From assembly GCF_001921865.1 (NCBI RefSeq), contig NZ_MSCT01000010.1:248001-312000 (forward strand): 64,000 nt of DNA, written 5' to 3'. Both the position numbers and the translations under genes were made by a program. The notes under the pieces were generated by a model, which saw only the letters and a program-made list of their open reading frames with translations, was not told the origin of the DNA and did no database searches. Source of the DNA: Pseudomonas chlororaphis (GTDB lineage: Bacteria; Pseudomonadota; Gammaproteobacteria; Pseudomonadales; Pseudomonadaceae). Below are positions 48,645 to 58,020 of the stretch, one piece after another; position 1 is the first letter of the stretch; each line of letters starts with the position of its first letter.

Positions 48645-49559
48645 TCACTGCGTAAACGGGCTGAGGATCCCGAGCGCCGCCACCAGCGCCAGGATCAGCA
48701 GGGCCGTCGCCAGTTCCAGGACCATGCTGCGGCGCAGGGCCGCCAGGGCCGCCCCGGGCGAGTTGTCGCGCAGGCCCTGTTCCAGTTGCGGCACCAGGTG
48801 GAAGCGATTGAGCGCGGCGAACACCAGCATCAGGGCGAACACCGCGACCTTCAGGCCCAGCAGCAGGCCGTAGGCGCTGGCGCTCAAGGGCGCGAGGTCC
48901 GGGCCGATGATCAGCAGGTAGTTGAGCACCCCGCTGACGCTCAAGACGATCACGATCAGCGTCCCCTGGTTGGCAAACCCTTGCAGCGCGGCGAGCAGGC
49001 CGCGTACCCGCTGCTGGCTGGCCACCGCGTTGCGGCGCAGCAGCAGGGCAAAACCGGCCAGGGCCCCGACCCAGGCGCCGGCGGCCCAGAGGTGCAGGAT
49101 GTCGCTGCCCAGGTGCAGATAGCGCCGGCCGCCTTCGTCCATCGCCCCGTGCCCGGTCCAGGCGAGGGTCGCGAGGGCCGTTGCCGTGCACAGGGTCACG
49201 CCGTAGCGGGCCAATCGCCGCCCGCCGCCGGTGGCGGCCAGCAACAGGCCGGCGAGCAGCAAGGCCCCCAGGCGCAGCAGCCAGCTCTGGCCGACAGCCG
49301 TTTCTTGCAGCAGCACCGGCAGCAAGGCCGGGTCCAGCTCGGCCAGGCTCGCCGCGCCGCTCATCGACAGCGCCAGTTGCAGCAGCGCGGCGCCCGACAG
49401 CAGCACGCCGAGCGTCAGGCCCAGCGCCAAGGGCCGGCGAAAATGCCCGTGCGGCGGTTCGCCGCGCAGCCCGTACAGGCCGAACAGCGCCAGGCCGAAC
49501 AGCAGCATCAGGTCCAGGTACAGGGCAAAACGCAGGGCGACAGTGAGGAGTTCGCCCAT
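48645..49559 (-). CDS. copD: Copper resistance membrane protein CopD
   Basis: 304 residues with about eight membrane helices. CopD-domain pattern, including TGHGAMDEGG, the HLGSDILHLWAAGAWVGAL stretch with paired His, and a final cluster of hydrophobic helices. In P. syringae CopD works with CopC to import copper across the inner membrane. 3 nt after copC, at the end of copABCD. Confidence 0.92.
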   Translation of the reverse strand: MGELLTVALRFALYLDLMLLFGLALFGLYGLRGEPPHGHFRRPLALGLTLGVLLSGAALLQLALSMSGAASLAELDPALLPVLLQETAVGQSWLLRLGALLLAGLLLAATGGGRRLARYGVTLCTATALATLAWTGHGAMDEGGRRYLHLGSDILHLWAAGAWVGALAGFALLLRRNAVASQQRVRGLLAALQGFANQGTLIVIVLSVSGVLNYLLIIGPDLAPLSASAYGLLLGLKVAVFALMLVFAALNRFHLVPQLEQGLRDNSPGAALAALRRSMVLELATALLILALVAALGILSPFTQ

Positions 49560-49562
49560 GGT

Positions 49563-49946
49563 TCAGTTGACGTCGAAGGTCAGGCTGCCGGTGATTGGAT
49601 GGGTGTCGGCGGACACCGCGCGCCATTCGACCTTGTAGCTGCCGGCGGAGAGCGGGGCGGCGGGGGTGACGACCATGCTTTTCGGGTCGGCGCCGCCGGC
49701 CACACTGGCCTTGACCGGCATCGGCGCGTGTTGCATCCCGGGCATGCCGGTCATCAGCAGCCGGGCCCCGGAAAACTGCGTGGTGAGGCTTTCCGAGAAG
49801 TGCAGTTCGATCTTCGCCGGGGCCGCGCCCCTGGCGCCTTCGGCCGGGGTCGAGGCGAGCAGTTTCGGGTGCGCCTGGGCGAGGCCGGCGAGGGACAGCC
49901 CGGCGCCGAACGTAACGGCCAGGGCGAGGTGCTTGAGGTAGGACAT
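49563..49946 (-). CDS. copC: Periplasmic copper-binding protein CopC
   Basis: 127 residues. Signal peptide ends at AQA, so the mature protein starts HPKLLAS with the N-terminal His that binds Cu(II). A second His lies in SADTHPITG. The central MTGMPGMQHAPM would be the Met-rich Cu(I) region. Typical CopC length and fold (ELHFSESL, SAGSYKVEWRAVSADTHP). Third gene of copABCD. Confidence 0.93.
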   Translation of the reverse strand: MSYLKHLALAVTFGAGLSLAGLAQAHPKLLASTPAEGARGAAPAKIELHFSESLTTQFSGARLLMTGMPGMQHAPMPVKASVAGGADPKSMVVTPAAPLSAGSYKVEWRAVSADTHPITGSLTFDVN

Positions 49947-50002
49947 GCAAGGCTCCAGGCGGCATCGGCCGCGTTGTTTTCTAGTCGTGAGGTGATGGGG
50001 GT

Positions 50003-50926
50003 TCAAAACCACATGCGTACGCCGAGCACCAGCCGGGCTTCGCTGCGGTCTTCGCCTTCTTCCCGGGCGTAATCCGCGGTCTTGCCGTAGCTGCGGTTCC
50101 AGGTCACGCCCAGGTAGGGCGCGAACTGGCGGTGCAATTCGTAACGCAGGCGCAGGCCGACTTCCGACTCCGAGAGCCCGGCGCCGGTTGCCCGCTGCGG
50201 GTCGTTCCTGCCGTACAGGTTGACCTCCGCGGTGGGCTGCAGGATGAGGCGGTTGGTCAGCAGGATGTCGTAGTCGGCCTTGAGCCGCAGGGCGCTCTGG
50301 CCGCCTTCGCCGAGGTAGGCGGTGACCTGGCTTTCAAAGTTGTACAGGGCCATGCCTTGCAGCCCGAGGGCGGCCCAGGTCTGCGGCGCGCCGGGCTTGA
50401 AGTCCTGGCGCACGCCGCTGACCACGTCCCACCAGGGGCCGATGGCATGCCCCCAGAGCGCTTCGACTTCGGCGCTTTCGGTACGGCCGTTGGTACGTTC
50501 GCCTTCGGTGCGTAGCCACAGCCGGTCAATGTCGCCGCCGATCCAGCCGTTCATGTCCCAGGCCAGGGCGCTGCCGTCGTCGGCGTCCTGGTATTCCAGG
50601 CGATCGACCAGCCAGAAACCGTTGATGGCCTTGTCGTGCACGCCATGGCCGGCCACGGGCGGGAAGGCCGCCCGGCGGTCGGCGTCGGTGAGCACCGGGA
50701 TCGGTGTGCGGCTGCGGGTCGGCGCGGCGGATTGCATGGTTTGCAGCGGTGCGCCGTCCATGCCGGTCATCGGGCCGGGTTCCATGCCGGGCATGGCCTG
50801 GCCTTGCATCGCGGGCATCGCCGAATGCCCCATCTGCGAATGGTCCATGGCTTCGGCGGCCTGCACTGTGCCGGCGCCCAGGCCGAGCAGGGCGGCGAAC
50901 AGGGTCAAGGGGGTCTTGGGCATCAT
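50003..50926 (-). CDS. copB: Outer-membrane copper resistance protein CopB
   Basis: 307 residues. Signal peptide, then a Met/His-rich segment ([30 protein letters not shown]) and a beta-barrel that ends in [10 protein letters not shown], a barrel-closing strand with terminal Phe. CopB is thought to bind or export copper at the outer membrane. Starts with ATGATG overlapping the copA stop codon. Confidence 0.93.
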   Translation of the reverse strand: MMPKTPLTLFAALLGLGAGTVQAAEAMDHSQMGHSAMPAMQGQAMPGMEPGPMTGMDGAPLQTMQSAAPTRSRTPIPVLTDADRRAAFPPVAGHGVHDKAINGFWLVDRLEYQDADDGSALAWDMNGWIGGDIDRLWLRTEGERTNGRTESAEVEALWGHAIGPWWDVVSGVRQDFKPGAPQTWAALGLQGMALYNFESQVTAYLGEGGQSALRLKADYDILLTNRLILQPTAEVNLYGRNDPQRATGAGLSESEVGLRLRYELHRQFAPYLGVTWNRSYGKTADYAREEGEDRSEARLVLGVRMWF

Positions 50927-52749
50927 GCGGCGCTCCCGGCTTCGTCCACTCGTACTTCGCGAAACATGCCCATCTCCATGTGGAACAGCAGGTGGCAGTG
51001 GTAGGCCCAGCGCCCGAGGGCGTCGGCGGTGACCCGGTAGCTGCGCTTGCTGCCCGGCGGCATGTCGATGGTGTGCTTGCGCACCAGGAAGCGTCCCTGT
51101 TCGTCTTCCAGGTCGCTCCACATGCCGTGCAGGTGGATGGGGTGGGTCATCATGGTGTCGTTGACCAGGGTGATGCGCACCCGCTCGCCGTAGGTCAGGC
51201 GCAGGGGCGCGGCGTCACTGAACTTGATGCCGTCGAACGACCAGGCGAATTTCTCCATGTGCCCGGTCAGGTGCAGCTCGATGGTGCGGCTCGGTTCGCG
51301 GCCGTCGGGGTCGTCGAAGGTGCTGCGCAGGTCGGCGTAGGTCAGCACCCGGCGCCCGTTGTTGCGCAGGCCGATGCCCGGGTCGGCGAGTTTCGGCGTC
51401 GGGCTCATGGTCTGCATGTCCACCAGCGGGTTGCCGTCTTCCGAGGCCGGGTGGCTCTGCATGGCGCCGGACATGCCGCCAGAATCCATGCCCGCCATAC
51501 CGGCCATGGTGCTGTGGTCCATGCCTGTCATGCCGGTCATGTCGCCGTGGTCCATGCCCTGCATCTGGCTATGATCCATGCCGGCCATGGTGCCGTGATC
51601 CATGCCGGGCATGGCGCCCATGCTGCCGTGATCCATGCCCATGTCGGCCATGCTGATCAGCGGCCGCGGGTCCAGCGGCGGGACCTCTGCGCTCAGTCCC
51701 GGGCGCTGGCTCAGGGTGCCGCGGGCATAGCCGCTGCGGTCCATGGCCTGGGCGAACAGGGTGTAGGCCTCCTGCGTGCCGGGCTCGACCAGCACGTCGT
51801 AGGTTTCCGCCACGGCGATGCGCAATTCGTCGACGCTGACCGGTTGCACGTATTGGCCGTCGGCGGCGACCACGGTCATTTTCAGGCCGGGGATGCGCAG
51901 GTCGAAGTAGCTCATGGCCGAGCCGTTGATCAGGCGCAGGCGCAGCGTCTCGCCGGGCTTGAACAGCCCGGTCCAGTTGCCGCCCGGGCTCTGGCCGTTG
52001 ATCAGGTAGGTGTAGGTATGGCCGCTGACGTCCGCCAGGTCCGTGGGGCTCATGTTCATCTGCGCCCACATCTTGCGGTCGGCGAGCGTGGCGGCCCAGC
52101 CGTCGCGACTGACGTCCTCGATAAAGTCGCCCACGGTGCGTTTGTGGAAGTTGTAGTAGCCGGACTGTTTTTTCAGGATGTGCATCAGGCGTTCCGGGGC
52201 CTCGTCGCTCCAGTCGCTGAGCATCACCACGTAGTCGCGGTCGTACTGGAAGGGCTCCGGCTCGCGGGCGTCGATCACCAGTGGGCCGTAGACCCCGGCC
52301 TGTTCCTGCAACCCCGAGTGGCTGTGGTACCAGTAGGTGCCGTTCTGCTGGACCTTGAAGCGGTATTCGTACAGGCCGCCGGGGGCGATGCCGTGGAAAC
52401 TCAGGCCCGGTACGCCGTCCATGTTGGCCGGCAGGATCAGGCCGTGCCAGTGGATCGAGGTGTCCTGCGTCAGGCGGTTGCGCACCCGCAGGGTCACGGT
52501 GTCGCCTTCGCGCCAGCGCAGCAACGGGCCGGGCAGGCCGCCGTTGATGGTCATCGCGGTGCGTGGCGCGCCGCTGTAATTGACCTGGGATTCGCCGATG
52601 AACAGGTCGAACTGCTGGCCGCTGAGGGCCGGCAGTTGGCCGTCATTGCTCCGCGCCCAGAGCGGCTGTTGCCACAGCCCGGTGCCGGCCAGTACGCCAC
52701 CGGCGGCCAGGCCCTTGATAAAACTGCGTCGTGTGGGTTTTACGTGCAT
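50923..52749 (-). CDS. copA: Multicopper oxidase CopA
   Basis: 608 residues with a Tat signal ([16 protein letters not shown]). Three cupredoxin domains: the T2/T3 His clusters are [29 protein letters not shown] and the T1/T3 [12 protein letters not shown]. Between domains 2 and 3 lies a stretch of MDHGSM / MDHGTM / MDHSQM-type repeats (about residues 365-425) that would bind Cu(I). Oxidises Cu(I) and sequesters copper in the periplasm. First gene of copABCD, behind a CopR-type box. Confidence 0.96.
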   Translation of the reverse strand: MHVKPTRRSFIKGLAAGGVLAGTGLWQQPLWARSNDGQLPALSGQQFDLFIGESQVNYSGAPRTAMTINGGLPGPLLRWREGDTVTLRVRNRLTQDTSIHWHGLILPANMDGVPGLSFHGIAPGGLYEYRFKVQQNGTYWYHSHSGLQEQAGVYGPLVIDAREPEPFQYDRDYVVMLSDWSDEAPERLMHILKKQSGYYNFHKRTVGDFIEDVSRDGWAATLADRKMWAQMNMSPTDLADVSGHTYTYLINGQSPGGNWTGLFKPGETLRLRLINGSAMSYFDLRIPGLKMTVVAADGQYVQPVSVDELRIAVAETYDVLVEPGTQEAYTLFAQAMDRSGYARGTLSQRPGLSAEVPPLDPRPLISMADMGMDHGSMGAMPGMDHGTMAGMDHSQMQGMDHGDMTGMTGMDHSTMAGMAGMDSGGMSGAMQSHPASEDGNPLVDMQTMSPTPKLADPGIGLRNNGRRVLTYADLRSTFDDPDGREPSRTIELHLTGHMEKFAWSFDGIKFSDAAPLRLTYGERVRITLVNDTMMTHPIHLHGMWSDLEDEQGRFLVRKHTIDMPPGSKRSYRVTADALGRWAYHCHLLFHMEMGMFREVRVDEAGSAA

Positions 52750-52830
52750 GCCCCAAGGCTCCCTCGATCCTGGTAGGTCAGGTAGGAGGCGACCTTAAGG
52801 GGCGCGGCCTGTCAGAAAACTGAGGCCGAC

Positions 52831-52846
52831 ATTACAGATTTGTCAG
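52831..52846 (-). promoter_or_regulatory. CopR-type operator upstream of copA
   Basis: On the minus strand: CTGACA-AATCT-GTAAT, an exact fit to the CTGACA-N5-GTAAT box described for the CopRS two-component system of P. aeruginosa. It lies 82 nt before the copA ATG. Confidence 0.8.
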
Positions 52847-52882
52847 CCACCGGCCGCGCCAGGCGCAGGAGCCGGTAGCGTC

Positions 52883-53338
52883 TCAGTGGGCGCCGTCTTC
52901 CAGGATGCGCTTGAGGTTGGCCAGGGCCTGCGCGGAAGATTGCTCCATGCGCGAGCGCAGGCCACTCAGGTTGAGATCGGTGGAGTAATACAGGGTGCGC
53001 TTGAACAGGGTGCCTTCGCCGTTTTTGCTCAGCTGATAGTGGATCGAGCCGTCCACCGGCGCGGAGCTGAACACGGTCTTGAACTCCTTGGGAAACACCG
53101 CCACCAGCACCCGGTAGCTCATCTGGATCTGCAGGCCGAGCAGGTCGATGGTTTCACTGAAACGATGCCCCGCGGGCAACGAGCCTGCCAGGCCGGTGTC
53201 GGCGTGCAGGGAAGAGGGGTGCCATTCGCGCCAGCGGTCGGGTTGCGTCACGTAGTAGTAGACCGTGTCGATCGGCGCGTCGATGTAGAGCTCGTGGCTG
53301 ATGAGCTCGTCCATCAGGGGCTGCTGACGTTGTCCCAT
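52883..53338 (-). CDS. SRPBCC (START-like) family protein
   Basis: 151 residues. A helix-grip fold is suggested by the opening LYIDAPIDTVYYYVTQPDRWREWHP-type segment (YIDAPIDTVYYYV, then WREWHPSS), central strands and the C-terminal helix SSAQALANLKRIL. Members bind lipids or small hydrophobic ligands; no catalytic residue can be named. AAGGAGG lies 6 nt before the ATG giving MGQRQQPL. Adjacent to the copA promoter region but facing the same way, downstream-most of a 509-nt gap, so probably independent. Confidence 0.8.
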   Translation of the reverse strand: MGQRQQPLMDELISHELYIDAPIDTVYYYVTQPDRWREWHPSSLHADTGLAGSLPAGHRFSETIDLLGLQIQMSYRVLVAVFPKEFKTVFSSAPVDGSIHYQLSKNGEGTLFKRTLYYSTDLNLSGLRSRMEQSSAQALANLKRILEDGAH

Positions 53339-53847
53339 GAGGCACCTCCTTGTGGTCGGAATCACCAATATAGTTGCCCGCGCGCCGACCATGGGGGCTG
53401 CGCATGACCGTCCGGCGGACATCGAGGCGACTTGGGCCGACGCCTCTGCGTGAGGCGAGAGGGCAGGGTCGGTTTTTCAGACGGGGCGTTTTGTCGATTG
53501 TCGGCTGCGCAAGATCCGCCCGCCATGGGTGGTAACTGCAAATTCAACTAGCTGTTTGGGGGGTGCGCGCGATCATTAGTTGCCGTTTAGTTACCGCTCA
53601 ATGAAGAGTCAAATAATGGTTTGAGTCAGAAGAATCGCGGGCTCCAGGTGTATGTGTCTGAAATGTACAAAAATTGTAAAAATAAGAAATATTTGTTGGT
53701 GCACAGCTCTGGTGCATCGATACTCCCGACCATCGTTTTCCGTTAATCAGGCTTTCCTAATGCCTTTTGCCTGAACTAACGCCAGCCGCTTACGGGGCGC
53801 AAGTTCGGAAACAAGGCGCTGGAAAGTTCGTTCATAGGAGTCTTTAT
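53339..53847. other. Long AT-rich intergenic region
   Basis: 509 nt between divergent genes. The part from about 53570 to 53760 is markedly AT-rich for this genome (for example TACAAAAATTGTAAAAATAA) and carries a near repeat GGTGCACAGCTCTGGTGCATCG. No gene was seen. Probably the control region of the 53848 gene. Confidence 0.55.
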
Positions 53848-54378
53848 ATGGCAATCGGATATGTCGGCGGCTGGACCAGCAAGGCCGGTCTGCTGGTGCA
53901 AGACACCGGCGCCCGGGGCAAGCCAGTCAGCCAGAGCACCAAGGTCAAGCAGATGCTGGCCCTGGTCGGCCAGAACCCACTGGCGCTGAACGTGATCAAG
54001 ATGGACGAAATGAAGCTGCACAAGCAGATCAAGGGTTTCGATCCGGAGAACGTCACCGCCAAGCAATTGGGCAACATGAGCACCTTCCTCAAGGACCGCG
54101 GCCTGATCACCGACGTGACGGCTATGACCCTGCTCAACGCCGGCGACAAGTTCGACCGCTTCGGCGTGCAGAAGGACCCCGAGGCCCCGTTCAATGCCCT
54201 GGAGTACTTCGCGATCCAGCTGGACACCATCCAGAACAACAACCTCAAGGGCAACAAGTACGCCAACTACTTGATCCCCGAGTACAAGAAAGCCATCTAC
54301 GTGCTGCAGAACCTGCAAAACTATGGCAAGGGCAACGGCACCACGGTGACCGACAAGAATCGCTCCGCCAAGGCGTGA
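53848..54378 (+). CDS. Unknown soluble protein, 176 residues
   Basis: Not recognised. No signal peptide or membrane helix after MAIGYVGGW; mostly helical by composition, with many Asn, Lys and Asp, and an Asn-rich stretch DTIQNNNLKGNKYANY. AGGAG lies 7 nt before the ATG, the upstream region is unusually AT-rich, and a perfect terminator follows within 10 nt, so it looks like an independently and perhaps strongly expressed gene. Its neighbours give no functional hint. Confidence 0.75.
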   Translation: MAIGYVGGWTSKAGLLVQDTGARGKPVSQSTKVKQMLALVGQNPLALNVIKMDEMKLHKQIKGFDPENVTAKQLGNMSTFLKDRGLITDVTAMTLLNAGDKFDRFGVQKDPEAPFNALEYFAIQLDTIQNNNLKGNKYANYLIPEYKKAIYVLQNLQNYGKGNGTTVTDKNRSAKA

Positions 54379-54385
54379 GACAAAC

Positions 54386-54426
54386 AAAAAGGCCCTCGAC
54401 CGAACAGCCGGTCGAGGGCCTTTTTT
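54386..54426 (+). terminator. Strong bidirectional Rho-independent terminator
   Basis: AAAAAGGCCCTCGACCG and CGGTCGAGGGCCTTTTTT around a short loop. It serves the 53848 gene and, read the other way, the convergent aldo/keto reductase gene. Confidence 0.92.
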
Positions 54427-54437
54427 GTGCCTGGCTT

Positions 54438-55433
54438 TTAGCGGTCGAGCAGGGCCATTACCGCTTGCGGGTAACGCTCGCCGGCCGTGGCGTCGGGGCT
54501 GAAGATGCCGTCCAGCGCCTGCAATTCGCCGGCATCCAGGCGCACGTGCAGCGCGGCGACGTTTTCTTCCAGGTATTTGCGCTGCTTGGTGCCCGGGATC
54601 GGGATCAGGTAGTCGCCCTGCGCCAGCACCCAGGCCAGGGCCAGTTGCCCGGCGGTGATGCCCTTGGTGGCGGCCAGTTGCTTGACCTGTTCCACCAGCA
54701 GCAGGTTCTTCGTGAAGTTCTCGCCCTGGAAGCGCGGGCTGAAACGCCGATAGTCGTCGGCGGCGAAATCGTCCGGGCTTTTCAGCGCGCCGGTGAGAAA
54801 GCCGCGCCCGAGCGGGCTGTAGGGCACGAAGGCGATGCCCAGGCGTTTGCAGGCCGCCAGGCAGCCGTTGTCCTCCTGGTCGCGGCTCCACAGCGAATAC
54901 TCGCTTTGCAGGGCGCTGATCGGATGCACCTTGTGGGCGCGCTCCAGGGTCGCCGCCGAGGCTTCGCTGAGCCCCAGGTAGCGCACCTTGCCGGCCCGCA
55001 CCAGCTCGGCCATGGCGCCGATGGTTTCCTCGATGGCCACGTCCGGGTCGATACGGTGTTGGTAATACAGGTCCAGGGTCTCGACGCCCAGGCGTTGCAG
55101 GCTGCCGTCGATGGCCTGGCGAATGTACTCGGGCCGGCCGTTGACCCCGCGCGCCGCCGGGTTGGCCGGGTCGCGGACGATGCCGAACTTGCTGGCCAGG
55201 AACACCTGTTCGCGCTTGCCGCGTATCGCCTGGCCGATCAGCGTTTCGTTGCTGTGCGGCCCATACATGTCGGCAGTGTCCAGTAGGTTGATCCCCAGTT
55301 CCAGGGCGCGATGCAGGGTCGCGGTGGCTTCGCGGGTATCGCTGCCGGTGGTGTAGAAGTCGGTCATGCCCATGCAGCCGAGGCCGATGGCGGAAACCTG
55401 TGGGCCGTTCTTGCCCAGTTGACGGGTATGCAT
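54438..55433 (-). CDS. Aldo/keto reductase
   Basis: 331 residues, AKR13-like. NADPH-dependent carbonyl reduction. The full tetrad is visible: DTADMYGP (Asp, Tyr), FLASKFG (Lys) and YYQHRIDP (His), then [14 protein letters not shown] and [15 protein letters not shown] for the cofactor. I chose the ATG giving [11 protein letters not shown], the usual AKR start; an ATG 33 nt upstream with GAGGAG 4 nt before it is an equally possible start. Divergent from a LysR gene, which may regulate it. Confidence 0.93.
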   Translation of the reverse strand: MHTRQLGKNGPQVSAIGLGCMGMTDFYTTGSDTREATATLHRALELGINLLDTADMYGPHSNETLIGQAIRGKREQVFLASKFGIVRDPANPAARGVNGRPEYIRQAIDGSLQRLGVETLDLYYQHRIDPDVAIEETIGAMAELVRAGKVRYLGLSEASAATLERAHKVHPISALQSEYSLWSRDQEDNGCLAACKRLGIAFVPYSPLGRGFLTGALKSPDDFAADDYRRFSPRFQGENFTKNLLLVEQVKQLAATKGITAGQLALAWVLAQGDYLIPIPGTKQRKYLEENVAALHVRLDAGELQALDGIFSPDATAGERYPQAVMALLDR

Positions 55434-55552
55434 AGGAGAGGCTCCGGTGGGGGAAGTGGCGGCCATTGTTCTCCTCGACAAAAACAAGATAAACCGGCTA
55501 AAAGCGCTATCACTATTCGTATTTTCCAAATAATCCGCGACAGGCCAAGTCA

Positions 55553-56470
55553 ATGGACCGTTTCAACGCCATGCGTGTGTTCACCCGGATCGTCGATCTG
55601 GGCGGTTTCGCCAAGGCCGCCGACAGCCTGCAGATGCCCCGGGCCTCGGTGACGGTGCTGGTCAAGCAGTTGGAGGCGCACTTGGGCGTGCAACTGCTGT
55701 TGCGCACCACTCGCCAGGTCACGCCGACCCTCGACGGCGCCGCCTATTACCAGCGTTGCGTGCGCCTGCTGGCGGACCTCGAGGAAACCGAAGCGGTGTT
55801 TTCCGCCACCCGCCATAACCCCCGCGGCACCTTGCGCATCGACATGCCGGCGGGCATCGGGCGCCTGGTGGTGATCCCGGCGTTGCCGACGTTCTCCGCG
55901 CGCTATCCCTTGATCGAGCTGGAAATCGGCCTCAACGACCGGCCGGTGGATCTGATCCGCGAAGGGGTGGATTGCGTGTTGCGCGGCGGCCTGGCCCTCG
56001 ACGACACGCTGGTGGCCCGGCCGTTGCTGCTGATGGAGCAGGTGACCTGTGCCAGCCCGGGGTATCTGCGCGAGCGCGGCGTGCCGCAGAACCTCGAGGA
56101 TCTGGCCGGGCATCAGGTGATCGAGTATTTCTCCAGCGTCAGCGGCAAGCGTTATGGCCTGGAGTTCGAGGTAGAGGGCCAGGTGTTGATGCCGTCGTTG
56201 CCCAAGCAGGTATCAGTCAACAGCGCCGACGGCTACCTGGCCGCCTGCGAGGCGGGCTACGGGCTGGTGCAGACGCCTTACTACCACGTCGCCCGGCAGT
56301 TGGCCGAGGGTCGCTTGAGCGAGGTGCTCAGGCACATGCCGGCGCCCAGGTTGCCGCTGACGGCGCTGTACCCGCCGCACCGGCACCTGTCGACACGATT
56401 GCGGGTGTTCGTCGACTGGTTGGTGGAACTGTTTGCCCAGCCGGGAATTCACAACACCCGGCTCGATTGA
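55553..56470 (+). CDS. LysR-family transcriptional regulator
   Basis: 305 residues. N-terminal winged helix ([20 protein letters not shown], then [18 protein letters not shown]) and a PBP-like effector domain ([20 protein letters not shown]). The close variant resembles the CrgA/PA-type LysR group without the usual aromatic effector signature. Divergent from the aldo/keto reductase gene with 119 nt between starts, the classic LysR arrangement, so that gene is the likely target. Confidence 0.93.
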   Translation: MDRFNAMRVFTRIVDLGGFAKAADSLQMPRASVTVLVKQLEAHLGVQLLLRTTRQVTPTLDGAAYYQRCVRLLADLEETEAVFSATRHNPRGTLRIDMPAGIGRLVVIPALPTFSARYPLIELEIGLNDRPVDLIREGVDCVLRGGLALDDTLVARPLLLMEQVTCASPGYLRERGVPQNLEDLAGHQVIEYFSSVSGKRYGLEFEVEGQVLMPSLPKQVSVNSADGYLAACEAGYGLVQTPYYHVARQLAEGRLSEVLRHMPAPRLPLTALYPPHRHLSTRLRVFVDWLVELFAQPGIHNTRLD

Positions 56471-56489
56471 GCGCGCCGTGCCTGGCGAA

Positions 56490-56770
56490 ATGCGCCCGCT
56501 ACGCGGTCGTGCGCAGCCTGCGGCAGCGGCTACAGGAACCGCGCCGCTGGCGTAGCCGCTGCCGAGCCCGCGAGGCTGCGTACGGCAACGCAGTTGCCGC
56601 CAAACCAGAGCCCGCGATTCGCCTGATAGAAATGCGCCCGCTACGCGGTCGTGCGCAGCCTGCGGCAGCGGCTACAGGGACCGCGCTGCTGGCGTAGCCG
56701 CTGCCGAGCCCGCGAGGCTGCGTACGGCAACGCAGTGGCCGCCAAGCCTGGGCTCGCGGTGTTTCAGGTA
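56490..56770. repeat. Tandem pair of intergenic repeats, 142-nt offset
   Basis: ATGCGCCCGCTACGCGGTCG begins at 56490 and 56632. Each copy runs through GCAGCCTGCGGCAGCGGCTACA, CTGGCGTAGCCGCTGCCGAG and GCGAGGCTGCGTACGGCAAC. Same architecture as the pairs at 3905 and 7442. Fills the gap 56471-56834. Confidence 0.88.
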
Positions 56771-56780
56771 CGCGCACAAC

Positions 56781-56805
56781 AAAACGCCCGCTAGCGAGCG
56801 GGCGT
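56781..56805 (-). terminator. Terminator of the small lipoprotein gene
   Basis: On the minus strand ACGCCCGCTCGCTAGCGGGCGT followed by TTTGTT; a 9-bp stem 30 nt beyond the stop codon. Confidence 0.8.
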
Positions 56806-56834
56806 CGGGGATACCGGGGCTGCAGAGGAGGTAG

Positions 56835-56963
56835 TCAACGATGGTAGTAGCCGGGGCCGCCGTCGTAATGGCGGTGATGCCAGCCGTCGTGAGGGAAAAT
56901 GATGCAACCGGACAGGGTCAGCATGGCCAGCAGTGGAATCAGCAGCGTGATTCGACGGAACAT
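56835..56963 (-). CDS. Small lipoprotein, His/Tyr/Gly-rich
   Basis: 42 residues. A lipoprotein signal with lipobox TLSGC (Cys20) and a very short mature part of about 23 residues rich in His, Tyr and Gly (FPHDGWHHRHYDGGPGYYHR). GAGGA lies about 8 nt before the ATG and a terminator follows. Tiny surface or periplasmic lipoproteins with His tails are common in Pseudomonas; function unknown, metal binding by the tail is possible. Confidence 0.75.
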   Translation of the reverse strand: MFRRITLLIPLLAMLTLSGCIIFPHDGWHHRHYDGGPGYYHR

Positions 56964-57131
56964 TGCACAGTCCTCAAAGGCTTTCGGGGTTGAAACCGTC
57001 GCCATGCAGCGAAAACTGTGCGACGGCTGTAACATGAGACCCCGTTCGCCTGCGCCTATCCCCGAATCTCGGTAGGCGCTTGGCATCTGCCTCGATACAA
57101 ACCGGATACATTTCAGGTTCAGGAACCGCTA

Positions 57132-57320
57132 ATGACTCAGAAGCAACGCTTGATCTATTCGATTGTGATTTCCCTGGTGGTACTGGGAATCATGCTTGGC
57201 CTTTCTTACCTGCAGAACGCCGGGATGATTAGCGAGAAAATGTTCCAGTACATCGCTATCGGCGTGGCGGTGACCGTGGTCGTGATCAACGGCGTGATGC
57301 GGCGCAAGGTCAAGCCCTGA
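57132..57320 (+). CDS. Small two-helix membrane protein
   Basis: 62 residues: two hydrophobic segments (YSIVISLVVLGIMLGLSYL and YIAIGVAVTVVVINGVM) separated by a short polar loop, ending in basic RRKVKP. Inner-membrane protein of unknown function. It converges on the Fur-fold gene. Confidence 0.75.
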   Translation: MTQKQRLIYSIVISLVVLGIMLGLSYLQNAGMISEKMFQYIAIGVAVTVVVINGVMRRKVKP

Positions 57321-57339
57321 GAGACACCCGTCGATGGCC

Positions 57340-57720
57340 TCAGCCGCGGCCGTCGAGTATGGCTTCGGCCTGCTGATGCAGGCTGAAGCTCTTGTCCGCA
57401 TTGAGGGTGATCACACCTTCGCTGCACAGCCGCTTCAACACCTCGCGCACGCTGAGGAACGACAGCGGAATATCCAGCTCCAGCAGATGGCTGTGAATCC
57501 CGCGAACCCCCAGGGCGCGCTGGCTTTCGGCTGCCTGTAGCAAGGCATCGATGACTTTCAGGCGAATCAGGCTGGTGCGCAGGCCGAAGCTCTTGAGCAG
57601 GTGCCTGATGCGGTCGTTGCGGTTGCGTTCGGCGTGCTTGCCGAAGACACCGGCGCCGGCGTTCAGGGAAGACGCAGGTTGCGTGGTGTGGCCATCCGTT
57701 GGCAGTTGCGGGTCGTACAT
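57340..57720 (-). CDS. Fur-fold winged-helix protein without evident metal site
   Basis: 126 residues. The segment LLKSFGLRTSLIRLKVIDALL followed by VRGIHSHLLELDIPLSFLSV and REVLKRLCSEGVITL follows the Fur DNA-binding domain order (LRxTxxRxxVLxxL, helix, SxxTVYRxLxxLxxxGxI), but the C-terminal dimerisation and metal-binding half is missing. The opening ~35 residues are Gly/Ala/Asn-rich. It may be a DNA-binding modulator. Note the segment is quoted in pieces; identity to Fur is only by pattern. Confidence 0.7.
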   Translation of the reverse strand: MYDPQLPTDGHTTQPASSLNAGAGVFGKHAERNRNDRIRHLLKSFGLRTSLIRLKVIDALLQAAESQRALGVRGIHSHLLELDIPLSFLSVREVLKRLCSEGVITLNADKSFSLHQQAEAILDGRG

Positions 57721-58020
57721 GCAAAAACTCCTTTTCAGAGCCTGATCAGGAAAGTGACGGGTGCTCTCTAGTAACTAGACGAACGAGCGGCATAAATCAT
57801 GAGCAATTGAATGTAGAAAATTTGTGAGCAGCCTGTGATTGCCAGGTTGACGGCCGATTCGGGCGCCGGCGGCGTTAAATTTTTTCTCGTGGTTTCGTCT
57901 GTAAGGGCAGGCGGGCTCCGGCCGATGTCGGGCCGCGCCGTCCTTTCCAGGCTGGAGCCCGTGTCCTGTGTCGCATGCCGCGCCAGCCCGGGCTCTGCGT
58001 TTTTTCGATCAGGAGTCGGC
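57721..58020. other. Divergent intergenic region before pvdQ
   Basis: 300 nt. It includes an AT-rich part near 57780-57840 and the PvdS-type promoter at 57876-57898. A reading frame that extends pvdQ upstream to 57835 lacks a ribosome site and would overlap the promoter. Confidence 0.6.
57876..57898 (+). promoter_or_regulatory. PvdS (iron-starvation sigma) promoter-like element
   Basis: TAAAT at 57876-57880 and CGT at 57896-57898, 15 nt apart; the PvdS consensus is TAAAT-N16/17-CGT. It lies about 125 nt upstream of the pvdQ start. One base short of the usual spacing, so moderate confidence. Confidence 0.5.

Noticed and set aside
50704..52776. 690-codon plus-strand frame opposite copA and copB
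   Set aside because: Opposes strongly supported copper genes and has His-rich periodicity created by the MDHGSM repeats.
57835..58020. Upstream extension of pvdQ by 62 codons
   Set aside because: No ribosome site at 57835 and it would contain the PvdS-like promoter; the GTG at 58021 has AGGAG and starts a signal peptide.
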